Shown piece after piece: positions 9,153-18,398 of a DNA stretch of 64,000 bases. Positions within the stretch are counted from its first letter, which is position 1; each line of letters begins with the position of its first letter. The notes below the pieces were generated by a model. That model was not told the origin of the DNA. It saw nothing but the letters and a program-made list of their open reading frames with translations, and ran no database searches. The stretch is from Rhizobium sp. FY34. GTDB taxonomy: Bacteria; Pseudomonadota; Alphaproteobacteria; Rhizobiales; Rhizobiaceae. Location of the stretch: contig NZ_STFZ01000011.1 in the NCBI RefSeq assembly GCF_005222845.1, forward strand, positions 213,996 through 277,995. Reading direction: 5' to 3'. The position numbers and the translations under genes are program-made.

Positions 9153-9623
9153 TCAACGGGCGGCAAGCGCATCCATAAGCCCAACTTCTTCGGCGCGCTT
9201 GCGCACAATATCGGCCAGCGGCACCTGATCGAACGGCATGGTGCGCAATTTCAGCTGCGCATCACATACCTTCTTGCCCGCACAGGTGATCTTGGCCTTT
9301 GTCACCGCATAGCCCGATCCCTCATGCTCCAGAAACGCCTCGATGTCGAGAACTGCATCGGGCTCGACGAAGGTACGCATCTTGGCGCCATCCACCGACA
9401 TCAAAAACGGCATGGCGGCAAACTTGCTGGCGGCCAGCACCAGAAAGCCGCTCGCCTGCGCCATCGTCTCAATCAGAAGCACACCCGGCACCAATGGCAT
9501 TCCGGGAAAATGCCCTTCGAAGACAGGGCTTTTCGAGGGCACGACGGAGCGCGCGGTGAGCGTCCGGGCGTCAAGATCCACCGCCTCGACGCGATCGATC
9601 ATCTGGAAATATTCAAGAAGCAT
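9153..9623 (-). CDS. fabZXL: 3-hydroxyacyl-ACP dehydratase FabZXL
   Basis: A hot-dog-fold dehydratase of 156 residues with the FabZ active-site block GHFPGMPLVPGVLLIETMAQ (His and Glu present). ATG 9623 is chosen because MLLEYFQMIDRV matches the FabZ N terminus; an in-frame extension to 9737 would add 38 unlikely residues. It dehydrates 3-hydroxyacyl-AcpXL during synthesis of the lipid A long chain. It is the second gene of the acpXL operon and is separated from acpXL by a spacer with a strong hairpin. Confidence 0.92.
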   Translation of the reverse strand: MLLEYFQMIDRVEAVDLDARTLTARSVVPSKSPVFEGHFPGMPLVPGVLLIETMAQASGFLVLAASKFAAMPFLMSVDGAKMRTFVEPDAVLDIEAFLEHEGSGYAVTKAKITCAGKKVCDAQLKLRTMPFDQVPLADIVRKRAEEVGLMDALAAR

Positions 9624-9716
9624 CCGGGTCAGACCCACTCTCAACTGAAAAAGGCATAGCGCTTGGAATGGAGGAGAGCTGCGCAACGGCTTTGCCCGAC
9701 CTAGCCGCTGAAACGC

Positions 9717-9740
9717 AAAGTGGAGCTTCAGCTCCACTTT
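9717..9740 (-). terminator. perfect hairpin in the acpXL-fabZXL spacer
   Basis: A perfect 10-bp stem (AAAGTGGAGC, 9717-9726 with 9731-9740) closes a TTCA loop. Only a broken U-tract follows on the minus strand (TTTGCGTTTC). It lies about 75 bp after acpXL. It could be a partial terminator or a 3'-end stabiliser that lets the carrier protein be made in excess over the enzymes downstream (inference). Confidence 0.55.
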
Positions 9741-9813
9741 GGTTACAACACGTCATCCTGGACAAGGGTCCGGGACGGCCGGACTGAAAGGCAAAGAACC
9801 CGATCGGAAACGA

Positions 9814-10092
9814 TCAGGCCTTGGCTGCGCGCAGCTCGTCGATCTTAGAGCAGAGGTTCTTCAGCACGAAATATTCTTCCGTGGAAACCTTGCCTTCGTT
9901 GACTTCCTGCGTCCACTGCTCGAGCGGGATCTTGATGCCGAACTCCTTGTCGATCGCAAAAACGATGTCGAGGAAGTCGAGGCTGTCGATTCCCAGATCG
10001 TCGATCGTGTGGCTTTCCGGGGTGATGGTGGCGCGATCGATTTCGCTGGTTTCAGCGATGATGTCGGCGACTTTGTCGAAGGTAGCGGTCAC
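9814..10092 (-). CDS. acpXL: acyl carrier protein AcpXL for C28 lipid A acyl chain
   Basis: A 92-residue dedicated acyl carrier protein. The phosphopantetheine serine lies in [10 protein letters not shown], and the rest follows the AcpXL pattern ([20 protein letters not shown]). I choose GTG 10092. A GAGGA box lies 7 nt upstream of it, and it gives the usual (M)TATFDKVAD start and family length of 92. The ATG two codons upstream (10098) leaves almost no SD spacing. It is first in the fab/lpx operon and carries the growing very-long-chain hydroxy acid to LpxXL. Confidence 0.96.
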   Translation of the reverse strand: MTATFDKVADIIAETSEIDRATITPESHTIDDLGIDSLDFLDIVFAIDKEFGIKIPLEQWTQEVNEGKVSTEEYFVLKNLCSKIDELRAAKA

Positions 10093-10233
10093 GCTCATGT
10101 CCTCTGAATTCTTGTAGTGTGGGTCCCACATAGGGAAAACGGGCTGCGATGCCAATGGGCTGCGAAGCTCGGGATCGAATTTTGCAGGCGAACTGTTGCC
10201 GAAACAGCAACTAATAGACCTATGGGACGGCAA

Positions 10234-11193
10234 TCAGGCAGCCTTGCCCTCAACGAGCGCAGCCCGGATCACCGAGAGCACGCCGTCGGATTTCACCGCC
10301 GTGGTGATCAACTGGCTCGGATGTCCGTCCCAATGGCCGGGCGGGAAGCCGCGACCATCCGGCTTCTGGATGGTCTGTCCATCGGCAATGCCACCGCAAA
10401 CGACGCGGATCGGGCCGCTGCGGGTCTCGAAAAGATCGGGCCGCACCAGATAGACGCAGGCGCAGCTGTCATGCACGACCATGCCATCGCCGACGCGCTG
10501 CTTGTAGAATTCGATGTAGAGTTGCGAGATATCCGACAACAGCTTCACCTCGTCGGGTCCAGCCGCGACCATGTCCGCCAGGAAGCCGCTGGTCATCACC
10601 GTCTGCATCGTCACATCAAGGCCGACGACCGTGACGCGCCAGGGGGCGGTGAAGACGAAATCCGCCGCTTCCGGATCGCCATGGATATTGGCTTCGGCGG
10701 CCGGCGACACATTGCCGTTCATATCAAAGGCGCCGCCCATGATGATGACATCCTTCACCAGGGCCGCCACATCCGGATCATGCTTCAGCACCAGCGCCAG
10801 ATTGGTCATGCGACCTACGGCAATGAGCGTTATTTCACCGGGATGCGCGCGCACCATATCGATGATGAACTGGTAGGCAGGGCGCGCATCGGCCGTGCGG
10901 CTGATCACGTCCGGCACGGCCACATCGCCAATGCCGTTCTCGCCATGGATCGTGGTCGGCCAGTAGCTGCCGCCGCGCGAGGGATCAAAGGTTTCGCCGG
11001 CACCGCGGGCAACGGGTGCTGGAATATTCCAGGCCTCGCCGAGGTAAAGCGCATTACGGGTGGTGAGTTCGATGGGCGCATTGCCGAACACGGTTGTCAC
11101 GCCCATAAGATCGATCTGCGGATGCTTGTGGAGAAACAGAAGCGCCATCGCATCATCGATGCCCGGATCCGTGTCGAAAATCACCTTGTGCAT
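10234..11193 (-). CDS. inosine-uridine nucleoside N-ribohydrolase
   Basis: A nucleoside hydrolase of 319 residues with the signature DTDPGIDDAMAL at the N terminus (Ca2+-binding Asp cluster) and the matching distal aspartate/histidine region (VVHDSCACVYL). It cleaves the N-glycosidic bond of purine or pyrimidine ribonucleosides for salvage in the cytosol. ATG 11193 begins MHKVIFDTDPG; the longer frame has 17 extra residues without support. It points the same way as acpXL but is functionally unrelated. Base specificity cannot be read from sequence. Confidence 0.9.
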   Translation of the reverse strand: MHKVIFDTDPGIDDAMALLFLHKHPQIDLMGVTTVFGNAPIELTTRNALYLGEAWNIPAPVARGAGETFDPSRGGSYWPTTIHGENGIGDVAVPDVISRTADARPAYQFIIDMVRAHPGEITLIAVGRMTNLALVLKHDPDVAALVKDVIIMGGAFDMNGNVSPAAEANIHGDPEAADFVFTAPWRVTVVGLDVTMQTVMTSGFLADMVAAGPDEVKLLSDISQLYIEFYKQRVGDGMVVHDSCACVYLVRPDLFETRSGPIRVVCGGIADGQTIQKPDGRGFPPGHWDGHPSQLITTAVKSDGVLSVIRAALVEGKAA

Positions 11194-11375
11194 GAACTTG
11201 TCCTGAGTGGTGGAGAGGCGCGGCACCATAGCGCCGGCCTGCAAAGACGCAAGGCCACAGCTTTTCTTTCAAGGACAAGACCGTGCAGGCCTGCCCTGCG
11301 CTTGCCCAAAGGCCTGACGAGTGCCAGAAGCCGTGGGCATTTCTCTCGCATCCCTTATGTCCAGGTCTCCATCCC

Positions 11376-12161
11376 GTGTCCGAACTTGCGCCACACATTC
11401 TGCTGTTCCTGTTTTTTGCCGCGATGATTGCCGGCTTTGTTGATTCGATTGCCGGTGGAGGCGGCCTGATCACCGTGCCCTGCATGTTGCTGGTCGGTAT
11501 TCCGCCGCTCGAATCGATTGCGACGAACAAGGTGCAAGGCCCCTTCGGTGCAGCATCGGCAACCGTGGCCTATGCGCGGCGCGGCCATGTGGACCTGAAA
11601 AAGCAATTGCCCATGGCGCTGATTGCAGCGCTTGGCGGCGCGATCGGTGCGCTGATTGCCTCGCATATCCCAGGACGCGTTCTGGGTGCCGCCATCCCCT
11701 TCCTGCTGATCGGCATCGCGCTGTTCTTTGCGCTGAAACCCAATCTCTCGGACAAAGACAGCACGCGGCGGTTTTCGCCAGCCCTGTTTGCCGTCACCGC
11801 CGTTCCCTTCGTCGCCCTTTACGATGGCATATTCGGCCCCGGTGCCGGCTCATTCTATATGCTGGGCTTCGTGCTTCTGGCCGGCTTCGGGCTCTTGAAA
11901 GCCACGGCGCATACAAAGCTCATCAATCTTGGCTCCAATCTCGGATCGCTCGCCGTCTTTGCGGCAAACGGCGCAATCCTGTGGAAGGTTGGGCTATTGA
12001 TGGGTGCTGGTCAATTGATCGGCGCGCAGATCGGGTCAAGGCTTGCCATGCGCGGCGGTGCCAAACTGATCAAGCCCTTGCTGGTGATTGTCTGCCTGGC
12101 CATGGCCGGCAAGCTCGTCTCCGATCCGGCCCATCCAATCCGTCTGTGGCTCGGCATATAG
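11376..12161 (+). CDS. yfcA: TSUP/TauE-SafE family membrane permease, YfcA type
   Basis: A polytopic inner-membrane protein of the TSUP (TauE/SafE) family, closely following the E. coli YfcA pattern: AGFVDSIAGGGG near the N terminus, YDGIFGPGAGSFY in the middle and KATAHTKLINLGSN after it. These are the two half-repeat signatures. GTG 11376 is preferred, giving 261 residues as in YfcA; an upstream in-frame start would add 31 non-family residues. TSUP members export or import sulfur or organic anions; the substrate here is unknown. Confidence 0.85.
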   Translation: MSELAPHILLFLFFAAMIAGFVDSIAGGGGLITVPCMLLVGIPPLESIATNKVQGPFGAASATVAYARRGHVDLKKQLPMALIAALGGAIGALIASHIPGRVLGAAIPFLLIGIALFFALKPNLSDKDSTRRFSPALFAVTAVPFVALYDGIFGPGAGSFYMLGFVLLAGFGLLKATAHTKLINLGSNLGSLAVFAANGAILWKVGLLMGAGQLIGAQIGSRLAMRGGAKLIKPLLVIVCLAMAGKLVSDPAHPIRLWLGI

Positions 12162-12169
12162 GGCGGGCT

Positions 12170-12709
12170 TCAGCCCTTCAGCGTCAGCGGCAGGCCGGCG
12201 GCAATGAAATAGACACGGTCGGCACTGGCGGCCAGGTTCTGGTGCAACCGTCCGGCATGGTCACGGAAGGTGCGCGCCATCTTGTTGTCCGGTACGATGC
12301 CGAGCCCGACTTCGTTCGAAACGAAAATCACCTGCGCCTTGCAGATAGATAGCGATGCGACGAGATCAGCGCACGCATCGGCCACATCTCGCTCGGCCAT
12401 CATCAGATTGGTGACCCAGAGCGTCAGGCAATCGACCAGCACCACGCGGTCGGGACGATCGATTGCCGCAAGTGTACCAACCAGATCGACCGGCTCCTCA
12501 TGCGTCACCCAGCCCTCGCCGCGCTGGGTTCGATGCAGGGCGATGCGATCCGCCATTTCAGTGTCCCATATCTGGCCGGTCGCGACATAGTGGCGTTCAA
12601 GACCGGTTTCCAGGCAGAGGTTTTCCGAAAAGCGCGACTTGCCGGACCGCGCGCCGCCCAAAACGAAGGTCACTGTGCCGGGCCGTGAGGATGTCATGCG
12701 ATCTGCCAT
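12170..12709 (-). CDS. cobU: adenosylcobinamide kinase/guanylyltransferase
   Basis: The bifunctional CobU/CobP enzyme of the late cobalamin pathway: it phosphorylates adenosylcobinamide and then adds GMP. The P-loop [12 protein letters not shown] is at the N terminus, followed by the nucleotide-binding [11 protein letters not shown] and EVGLGIVP motifs typical of the family. The length is 179 residues from ATG 12709; ATG 12697 is an alternative, and neither has a clear SD. No other cob gene is in the window, but the corrinoid-dependent methyltransferase island begins 1 kb away. Confidence 0.92.
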   Translation of the reverse strand: MADRMTSSRPGTVTFVLGGARSGKSRFSENLCLETGLERHYVATGQIWDTEMADRIALHRTQRGEGWVTHEEPVDLVGTLAAIDRPDRVVLVDCLTLWVTNLMMAERDVADACADLVASLSICKAQVIFVSNEVGLGIVPDNKMARTFRDHAGRLHQNLAASADRVYFIAAGLPLTLKG

Positions 12710-13669
12710 GCGAAGGAGGATGAAGAGGGACGGACCGGCCATCCGGTCTGTCAGGCATGAAAGAGCGGCGAATTCGTAGTGAAGGAGGTCGCCCGCCCTG
12801 GCCGATCATGACTGACTGACCTGAAACCTCGGTTGCCACCGCACGCGGATCCGGCTGCACCATGCAGCCCGCCAACCCCTCGCCCGATCGCACACATCAT
12901 GACGATACGCCCGATTTGGTCCGTCCCGCATCCGGATCAAAATCCGGGCTGCGAGCGCCAATCGTGCGACAGCAGACGCCCCCTGTCAACGGACAGTCTG
13001 CCGCAGGACTTGCGCATGATCTGAAATAAGGGATTTGCGATTGATCGGCACCGGGTGATCAGGGTGCGGCGGGAAAACGCCGCCCGGTCCGCCTGTTTCA
13101 GACAAGACCATGCATGGATAGCGAGACAGGCTCCGGTACGCACTACCAACCCGGAACCGTCGCGGCCTCGCCACACATCCTGAATAGCGGGTCATTCCTT
13201 ACCGAGGCGTTAGCTCCAGCAAAAAGAGTTCAGATTTTTTTCTGCCCGGTGCACATTTTTTGAAACAGGCTCCGCGCCGCTAATCGGACATGATCTGTCA
13301 AAGTTGAGGCGTGACATTTGCCGGATCAACGGTACCGACCGGTCGCGATCCGCATAAACGGTCAGATTCCGGGCAGGAAGGGCGGTTTGCGGGCAAATCC
13401 GGCCATCTGGCAGCCCTCTTTGCCGATGACCGGCCTGCTGCCAAAGGTTGATTTTCCCATCGGAACCCGTAGGCTGAAGGTCAAGAGCACAAAAAAACAC
13501 CGGGAACATGCCTGCCGCGACAAGGCCGCCTTTGGCCGGGTTTCAACGACAGGACCAAGCAGGAACTCTGCTGCATCTGCATGGCTGCGGCAATTCATAC
13601 AATCTCAGGTTAAATTCACTTTTTATGCCGTAGCTCATCAAACCCCACAAGACTGGGAGGTCTTAAGAG
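12710..13669. other. 960-bp intergenic region without a recognised gene
   Basis: No open frame here has a plausible start and protein-like composition. It holds the upstream regions of cobU (left) and of the betaine transporter operon (right). I saw a short GC hairpin near 13067-13082 and T-rich tracts near 13230-13260. A B12-box-like string lies near 12735-12756, but the rest of a cobalamin riboswitch is missing. A TACAAT or TTAAAT -10 element for the transporter could lie between 13595 and 13615. Confidence 0.5.
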
Positions 13670-14668
13670 ATGAACAAGCTTCTCGCTTCCACTGCCATTG
13701 CTGCCGGGCTTTTTGCTATGGCAGGCTCTGCCCAGGCGGCAGACTGCGGCGAGGTTTCCATCGCCGAAATGAACTGGGCGTCGGCTGGCGTTGCCGCTCA
13801 GGTCGATAAGATCATCCTGCAGGAAGGTTATGGCTGCAAGGTCACGCTGGTGACTGGCGACACAATGCCGACCTTCACCTCGATGAATGAAAAATCGCAG
13901 CCGGACATTGCCCCCGAATTGTGGGTCAATGCCGTGCGCACCCCGCTGGATGCGGCGGTTGCCGAAGGCCGCCTGATCATCGCGGCAGAAATCCTGGCGG
14001 ACGGTGCCGTCGAAGGCTGGTGGATCCCGAAATTCCTCGCCGATGCCCATCCCGAGATCAAGACCGTTCAGGATGCCTTGAAGCGCCCCGATCTTTTCCC
14101 GGCACCGGAAGACGCCTCGAAGGGCGCCGTGCACAATTGTCCGTCCGGCTGGAACTGCCAAGTCTCCACCGCCAATCTCTACCGGGCAATGGATGCCAAG
14201 AGCAAGGGCTTCGATCTCGTGGACACGGGCTCGGCTGCCGGCCTTGACGGCTCGATCGCCAACTCGTTTGAAAAGAAGGTCGGCTGGATCGGCTACTACT
14301 GGGCGCCGACGGCCATTCTCGGCAAATACGAGATGGCAAAGCTTTCCTTCAACGTGCCGCATGACAAAGCAAGCTGGGATGCCTGCACCGCCGTACCGGA
14401 TTGCCCGGACCCCAAGATCAATTCCTATCCCACCTCGCAGGCCTTTACCGTCGTAACGAAGGCCTTTGCCCAAAAGGCAGGCGTGGCGCTCGACTATGTG
14501 AAGGCGCGCAAATGGGGCAATGCCATGGTCAACGGCATTCTGGCCTGGCAGGACGAGAACCAGGGGACCAACGAGGATGCAGCGCGCTATTTCCTCAAGA
14601 ACAATCCCGATGTCTGGACGAAATGGGTAAACCCGGACGCCGCGGCAAAGGTGAAGGCAGCGCTTTGA
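13670..14668 (+). CDS. glycine betaine/quaternary amine-binding periplasmic protein
   Basis: The substrate-binding protein of a ProU/Cho-type ABC importer, 332 residues. The signal peptide covers residues 1-23 (cleavage after AQA). The mature protein has the OpuAC-type layout with several Trp/Tyr residues (NWASAG, EGWWIPK, GYYWAPT) that would form the aromatic box around a trimethylammonium group. GGGAGG lies 9 nt before the ATG. It is first of a five-gene plus-strand set ending with bmt, which points to glycine betaine, choline or proline betaine as ligand. Exact specificity needs binding data. Confidence 0.9.
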   Translation: MNKLLASTAIAAGLFAMAGSAQAADCGEVSIAEMNWASAGVAAQVDKIILQEGYGCKVTLVTGDTMPTFTSMNEKSQPDIAPELWVNAVRTPLDAAVAEGRLIIAAEILADGAVEGWWIPKFLADAHPEIKTVQDALKRPDLFPAPEDASKGAVHNCPSGWNCQVSTANLYRAMDAKSKGFDLVDTGSAAGLDGSIANSFEKKVGWIGYYWAPTAILGKYEMAKLSFNVPHDKASWDACTAVPDCPDPKINSYPTSQAFTVVTKAFAQKAGVALDYVKARKWGNAMVNGILAWQDENQGTNEDAARYFLKNNPDVWTKWVNPDAAAKVKAAL

Positions 14669-14783
14669 CTTAAGGTCGGGATAGACTGTCGGCGCTAGGC
14701 GCCGGCAGTCGATACCCGGCGTGCAGATTGAAGACCAAAGATGGCTGGTCTGCGCGTCATCGGCCCGAGCAATGGAGGAAAAG

Positions 14784-15692
14784 ATGGCAACCTGTTCCAT
14801 CCTGCCGGATGTTCTGTGCAATTTTCCGGCAATCAGCGACACCTATATTCGCCAGGCGCGCAAGCTGATCGATGACAGCTTCAAGGGTCTCGTTCGCGAA
14901 TATTCCACCGCGATCGACACGATGATCGAGCCCTTGCAATGGTTCCTGAACTTCCTCGAGCGGCTGTTCGTGACGTCGCCCTGGGTGCTGGTACTCGCCG
15001 TTCTCCTCACCATCGTCTATCTGGCCAGCCGCAGCATGGCGATTACGCTCGGTACCGCCATCGGCATGCTGCTGATCGGCATCGTCGGCCTCTGGCAGGA
15101 TACGATGGTGACGCTTGCCATCGTCACGGTCTCGACGCTGATCGCCATCCTGATCGGCCTGCCGATCGGCATCCTCATGGCGCGATCCGACCGAGTGCAG
15201 GGGATCGTCAATCCCGTGCTTGACGTGATGCAGACCATGCCAAGCTTCGTCTACCTCATTCCCGTCGTGGTGATTTTCGGCATAGGCAAGGTTCCGGGCC
15301 TGATAGCGGTGGTCATCTATGCTGTGCCGCCGATGATCAGGCTGACCAATCTCGGCATCAGGCTGGTGGATCGCGACGTGCTGGAAGCGGCAGACGCCTT
15401 CGGCTCCTCACCCCGCCAAAAACTGATGAATGTGCAGATCCCGCTCGCTCTTCCCACGATCATGGCCGGCATCAACCAGACGATCATGATGTCGCTGGCC
15501 ATGGTGGTGGTGGCCTCGATGGTAGGTGTCGGCGGCTTGGGCAAGAATACGCTACAGGCGATCAACAACCAGTTCTTCACCTTCGGCTTCCTCAACGGCT
15601 TTGCGCTGGTGGCCATCGCCATCATCTTCGATCGCACCAGCCAGGCCTTTGGCAAGCGCCTGCAGAAACATTCGGAGGTGGTGCATGGCTAG
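14784..15692 (+). CDS. betaine-type ABC transporter permease
   Basis: The membrane subunit of the quaternary-amine importer, 302 residues, with several membrane segments after a roughly 60-residue N-terminal cytoplasmic or amphipathic part. The binding-protein-dependent transport signature with EAADAFGSS and the following GMN-like loop are present. ATG 14784 is chosen because GGAGGAAAAG lies just upstream; the longer frame starts in that SD region. Its last 8 nt overlap the ATPase gene, so the two are translationally coupled. Confidence 0.9.
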   Translation: MATCSILPDVLCNFPAISDTYIRQARKLIDDSFKGLVREYSTAIDTMIEPLQWFLNFLERLFVTSPWVLVLAVLLTIVYLASRSMAITLGTAIGMLLIGIVGLWQDTMVTLAIVTVSTLIAILIGLPIGILMARSDRVQGIVNPVLDVMQTMPSFVYLIPVVVIFGIGKVPGLIAVVIYAVPPMIRLTNLGIRLVDRDVLEAADAFGSSPRQKLMNVQIPLALPTIMAGINQTIMMSLAMVVVASMVGVGGLGKNTLQAINNQFFTFGFLNGFALVAIAIIFDRTSQAFGKRLQKHSEVVHG

Positions 15693-16752
15693 CCACGGCA
15701 TCGAGATCCGCGGCCTCTACAAGATTTTCGGCCCGCATGGAGAACGCCATGTGCAGGCGGTGAAGAACGGCATGTCCAAGGCCGAGCTGAACGAGAGCCA
15801 CGGCCATGTTCTGGGCCTGAAGGATATCACCATATCCATGCCGGCCGGCTGTATCACGGTAGTCATGGGCCTGTCCGGTTCCGGCAAGTCCACCCTCATC
15901 CGCCATATCAACCGGCTGATCGAGCCGACGGCAGGCGAGGTTGTCTATGATGGCCAGGACATCTGCCGCATGAGTACCGAGGAATTGCGGACTTTCCGCC
16001 GGCAAAGAACGGCAATGGTCTTCCAGAAATTCGCCCTTCTGCCGCACAGGACCGTTCTGGAAAACACCGTCTACGGCCTCGACATCCAGGGCGTGCCGCG
16101 CAGCGAGAGCCTGAAGACCGGGCGCCGCTGGATCGAGCGCGTCGGCCTGTCGGGTTTCGAGAGCCATTACCCCAACCAACTGTCCGGCGGCATGCAGCAG
16201 CGTGTCGGGCTTGCGCGGGCGCTGAGCAATGATGCCGATATCCTGTTGATGGACGAGGCCTATTCGGCCCTCGATCCGCTGATCCGCGTCGATATGCAGA
16301 CCGTGCTGCTGGATCTGCAGGCGGAGTTGAAGAAAACGGTCGTGTTCATCACCCATGATCTCGACGAGGCGCTGCGGCTCGGCGACAAGATCGCCATCCT
16401 GCGCGATGGTCAGGTCATCCAGCAGGGATCGGGCCAGGAGATCGTGCTAAAGCCCGCCGACGATTACATAGCCTCCTTCGTGCGCGAGGTGAACCGCGCC
16501 CGCGTGATCGAGGTGCAGACGGTGATGCAGCCACCGGGAGAGGTGACAGGCATCACTGCGGGCGGATTGACGATCGCCTTCGGAACCACGCTCGAAGATG
16601 CGGCAAAGCGCATGACGGGTGCCGGTGCGGCAATGGCGCAAATCGTCTCCGGCGCTGGCGAGCCACTGGGGTATCTGGATCTGCCCACGCTGGTTGCAGC
16701 CATGGTGACCCCTGCCGCCCATGAAGAGAGACAGAAGCTGGCGGCCGAGTAA
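15685..16752 (+). CDS. betaine-type ABC transporter ATPase (ProV-like)
   Basis: The ATP-binding subunit, 355 residues, starting at ATG 15685 inside the end of the permease gene. The motifs are Walker A GLSGSGKST, the signature LSGGMQQR, Walker B ILLMDEAYSALD and the switch His in VFITHDLDEA. The insertion before Walker A (GMSKAELNESHG) is typical of ProV/ChoV-type ATPases. A CBS-like tail of about 80 residues follows, shorter than two full CBS modules. It powers uptake together with the two genes upstream. Confidence 0.92.
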   Translation: MASHGIEIRGLYKIFGPHGERHVQAVKNGMSKAELNESHGHVLGLKDITISMPAGCITVVMGLSGSGKSTLIRHINRLIEPTAGEVVYDGQDICRMSTEELRTFRRQRTAMVFQKFALLPHRTVLENTVYGLDIQGVPRSESLKTGRRWIERVGLSGFESHYPNQLSGGMQQRVGLARALSNDADILLMDEAYSALDPLIRVDMQTVLLDLQAELKKTVVFITHDLDEALRLGDKIAILRDGQVIQQGSGQEIVLKPADDYIASFVREVNRARVIEVQTVMQPPGEVTGITAGGLTIAFGTTLEDAAKRMTGAGAAMAQIVSGAGEPLGYLDLPTLVAAMVTPAAHEERQKLAAE

Positions 16753-16789
16753 GGCCGCATGCAACCGGCAAGGCTGACACAAGAGTGTT

Positions 16790-16829
16790 TGCCGATTACA
16801 ACTGCAGGCAGGTCGGCGACGAATCGGCA
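16790..16829 (+). promoter_or_regulatory. leader hairpin before bmt
   Basis: TGCCGATT (16790-16797) pairs perfectly with AATCGGCA (16822-16829) around a 24-nt loop, just before the bmt ribosome binding site GGAGGAG. It may be a processing or attenuation element in the transporter-bmt mRNA. It does not fit a SAM or SAH riboswitch that I know. Confidence 0.35.
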
Positions 16830-16846
16830 GCCCGGAGGAGACACCC

Positions 16847-17860
16847 ATGCGCATGCCCAATCCGCTTGGCGATCTGATCGCTGAAAAGGGAATTCTGCTG
16901 GCCGATGGCGCGACAGGCACAAACCTGTTTGCCATGGGCCTGGAAGCCGGCGAAGCCCCGGAACTCTGGAATGAAAGCCATCCGGAGCGCATCGACAAGC
17001 TGCATCAGGATTTCGTCGATGCCGGCGCCGATATCATTCTCACCAATTCCTTTGGCGGCACGCGGCAGCGGCTGAAGCTGCACCAAGCGCAGGATCGGGT
17101 ATTTGCCCTTAACAAACGCGCCGCTGAAATTGCCCGCAGCGTTGCCGATCGCGCGCCCCGCAAGGTCATCGTCGCAGGCTCCGTTGGCCCGACCGGTGAA
17201 CTGCTCGTGCCGCTTGGCGCCATGACCTATGAGGAAGCCGTCGCAGCCTTTGTCGAGCAGATGGAAGGTCTCAAGGCCGGCGGAGCGGATGTGGCCTGGA
17301 TCGAGACCATGTCGGCAGGCGATGAAATCCGCGCAGCAGCAGAGGCGGCCGTCAAGACCGGCATGCCCTATACCTATACCGCTTCCTTCGATACGGCCGG
17401 CAAGACCATGATGGGGCTTGCGCCGCGCGATCTGCCCGACGTGGCCCGCAGCATCGGCGATGGACCGCTCGCAGTCGGTGCCAATTGCGGCGTCGGCGCC
17501 TCCGATATCCTCTCAAGCCTTCTCGACATGACGGAGGCAGATCCGCAGGCAACCGTGATCGTCAAGGGCAATTGCGGCATTCCGGAATTTCGCGGTACGC
17601 AGATTTTCTATTCCGGCACGCCGCCGCTGATGGCCGACTATGCGCGGCTTGCGCGCGATGCCGGCGCCAAGATCATCGGCGGCTGCTGCGGCACGTCCTG
17701 CGATCATCTGGCGGCCATGCGCGCCGCACTGGACGATTACACACCCGGCCCCCGCCCGACGATTGAGACAATTGTCGAACGGATCGGCCCCTTGCGCAAC
17801 AAATCCGCGGCCGAACCCGGCAGTGAACCGGGGCGCGAACGGCGCCGCCGCAGAAGCTAG
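16847..17860 (+). CDS. bmt: betaine-homocysteine S-methyltransferase
   Basis: A homocysteine S-methyltransferase-domain protein of 337 residues. The zinc-ligand cysteines are visible in GANCGVG and GGCCGTS, and the N-terminal LADGATGTNLF block is typical of the family. Sinorhizobium meliloti has a characterised Bmt that transfers a methyl group from glycine betaine to homocysteine, giving methionine and dimethylglycine. Placement behind a betaine transporter supports that role here. The protein ends in a basic tail (GRERRRRRS) that recurs in other enzymes of this island. GGAGGAG lies before the ATG. Confidence 0.9.
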   Translation: MRMPNPLGDLIAEKGILLADGATGTNLFAMGLEAGEAPELWNESHPERIDKLHQDFVDAGADIILTNSFGGTRQRLKLHQAQDRVFALNKRAAEIARSVADRAPRKVIVAGSVGPTGELLVPLGAMTYEEAVAAFVEQMEGLKAGGADVAWIETMSAGDEIRAAAEAAVKTGMPYTYTASFDTAGKTMMGLAPRDLPDVARSIGDGPLAVGANCGVGASDILSSLLDMTEADPQATVIVKGNCGIPEFRGTQIFYSGTPPLMADYARLARDAGAKIIGGCCGTSCDHLAAMRAALDDYTPGPRPTIETIVERIGPLRNKSAAEPGSEPGRERRRRRS

Positions 17861-17872
17861 AAGAAACCACGC

Positions 17873-18223
17873 ATGAACAGCAATTCCACGACTGCTACCC
17901 GCGAAACCGTCGCTGACGCCCTGAACGGCCTGTCAGGCGATCATCAATCATGGCTGTGCTTGATGATGGAAAACCCGGTGAGCGACGATGCGCTTTTGAA
18001 CGGGCTGCATCTTTATCTCGACCGCGCTTCGGCCGCACCGTTTCTCAATTCGCTGAAACTGCAGAAATGCGGCGACTGGCTGGGCAACGCGGCCCCTGCC
18101 CGTCTGCAGATCCGGCTGATGGAAGCCGCCAAATCCAGCCAGCATCCGGCCTATGCCGCCTTCCGTGATGGATATCTGCGCTCGGGCGGTTTCGAACGGG
18201 CCTATCCGAAAGCGCCGGTGTGA
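17873..18223 (+). CDS. conserved-looking 116-aa protein of unknown function
   Basis: I do not recognise this protein. It starts 12 nt after bmt and shares its operon. It is soluble, with no signal peptide or membrane segment, and looks mostly helical. Visible blocks are SWLCLMMENPVSDDALLNGL and LQIRLMEAAKSSQHPAYAAF. Two isolated cysteines do not form a metal motif. Its position suggests an accessory role in betaine use, but nothing in the sequence proves it. Codon use matches the neighbours. Confidence 0.75.
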   Translation: MNSNSTTATRETVADALNGLSGDHQSWLCLMMENPVSDDALLNGLHLYLDRASAAPFLNSLKLQKCGDWLGNAAPARLQIRLMEAAKSSQHPAYAAFRDGYLRSGGFERAYPKAPV

Positions 18224-18242
18224 TCTGAAGATCGGTTGAGCG

Positions 18243-18276
18243 AGGATCTCCGGTCTGAACCGGAGATCCTTGTCTT
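18243..18276 (+). terminator. terminator of the transporter-bmt operon
   Basis: A perfect 11-bp stem (AGGATCTCCGG, 18243-18253 with 18260-18270) with loop TCTGAA is followed by TGTCTT. It lies 20 bp after the last plus-strand gene and faces the end of the MttB-family gene. Confidence 0.75.
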
Positions 18277-18398
18277 ACGAACGGGACCTCGGCTTACCGT
18301 GGCCCCTGGTAGCGGTAGTGGGGACGCCAGACTTCCGCCTGGATCATGTCCGCCACGCGCGCCGCACCGCCTTGCTCCCTGGCGGGATCGGGCTCTCT

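Noticed and set aside
12735..12756. B12-box-like string upstream of cobU, suggesting a cobalamin riboswitch
   Set aside because: Only the terminal box is similar. The conserved core elements of the riboswitch (GGGAA, CCCGCAACTGT and GCCACTG segments) are absent from the preceding 200 bases.
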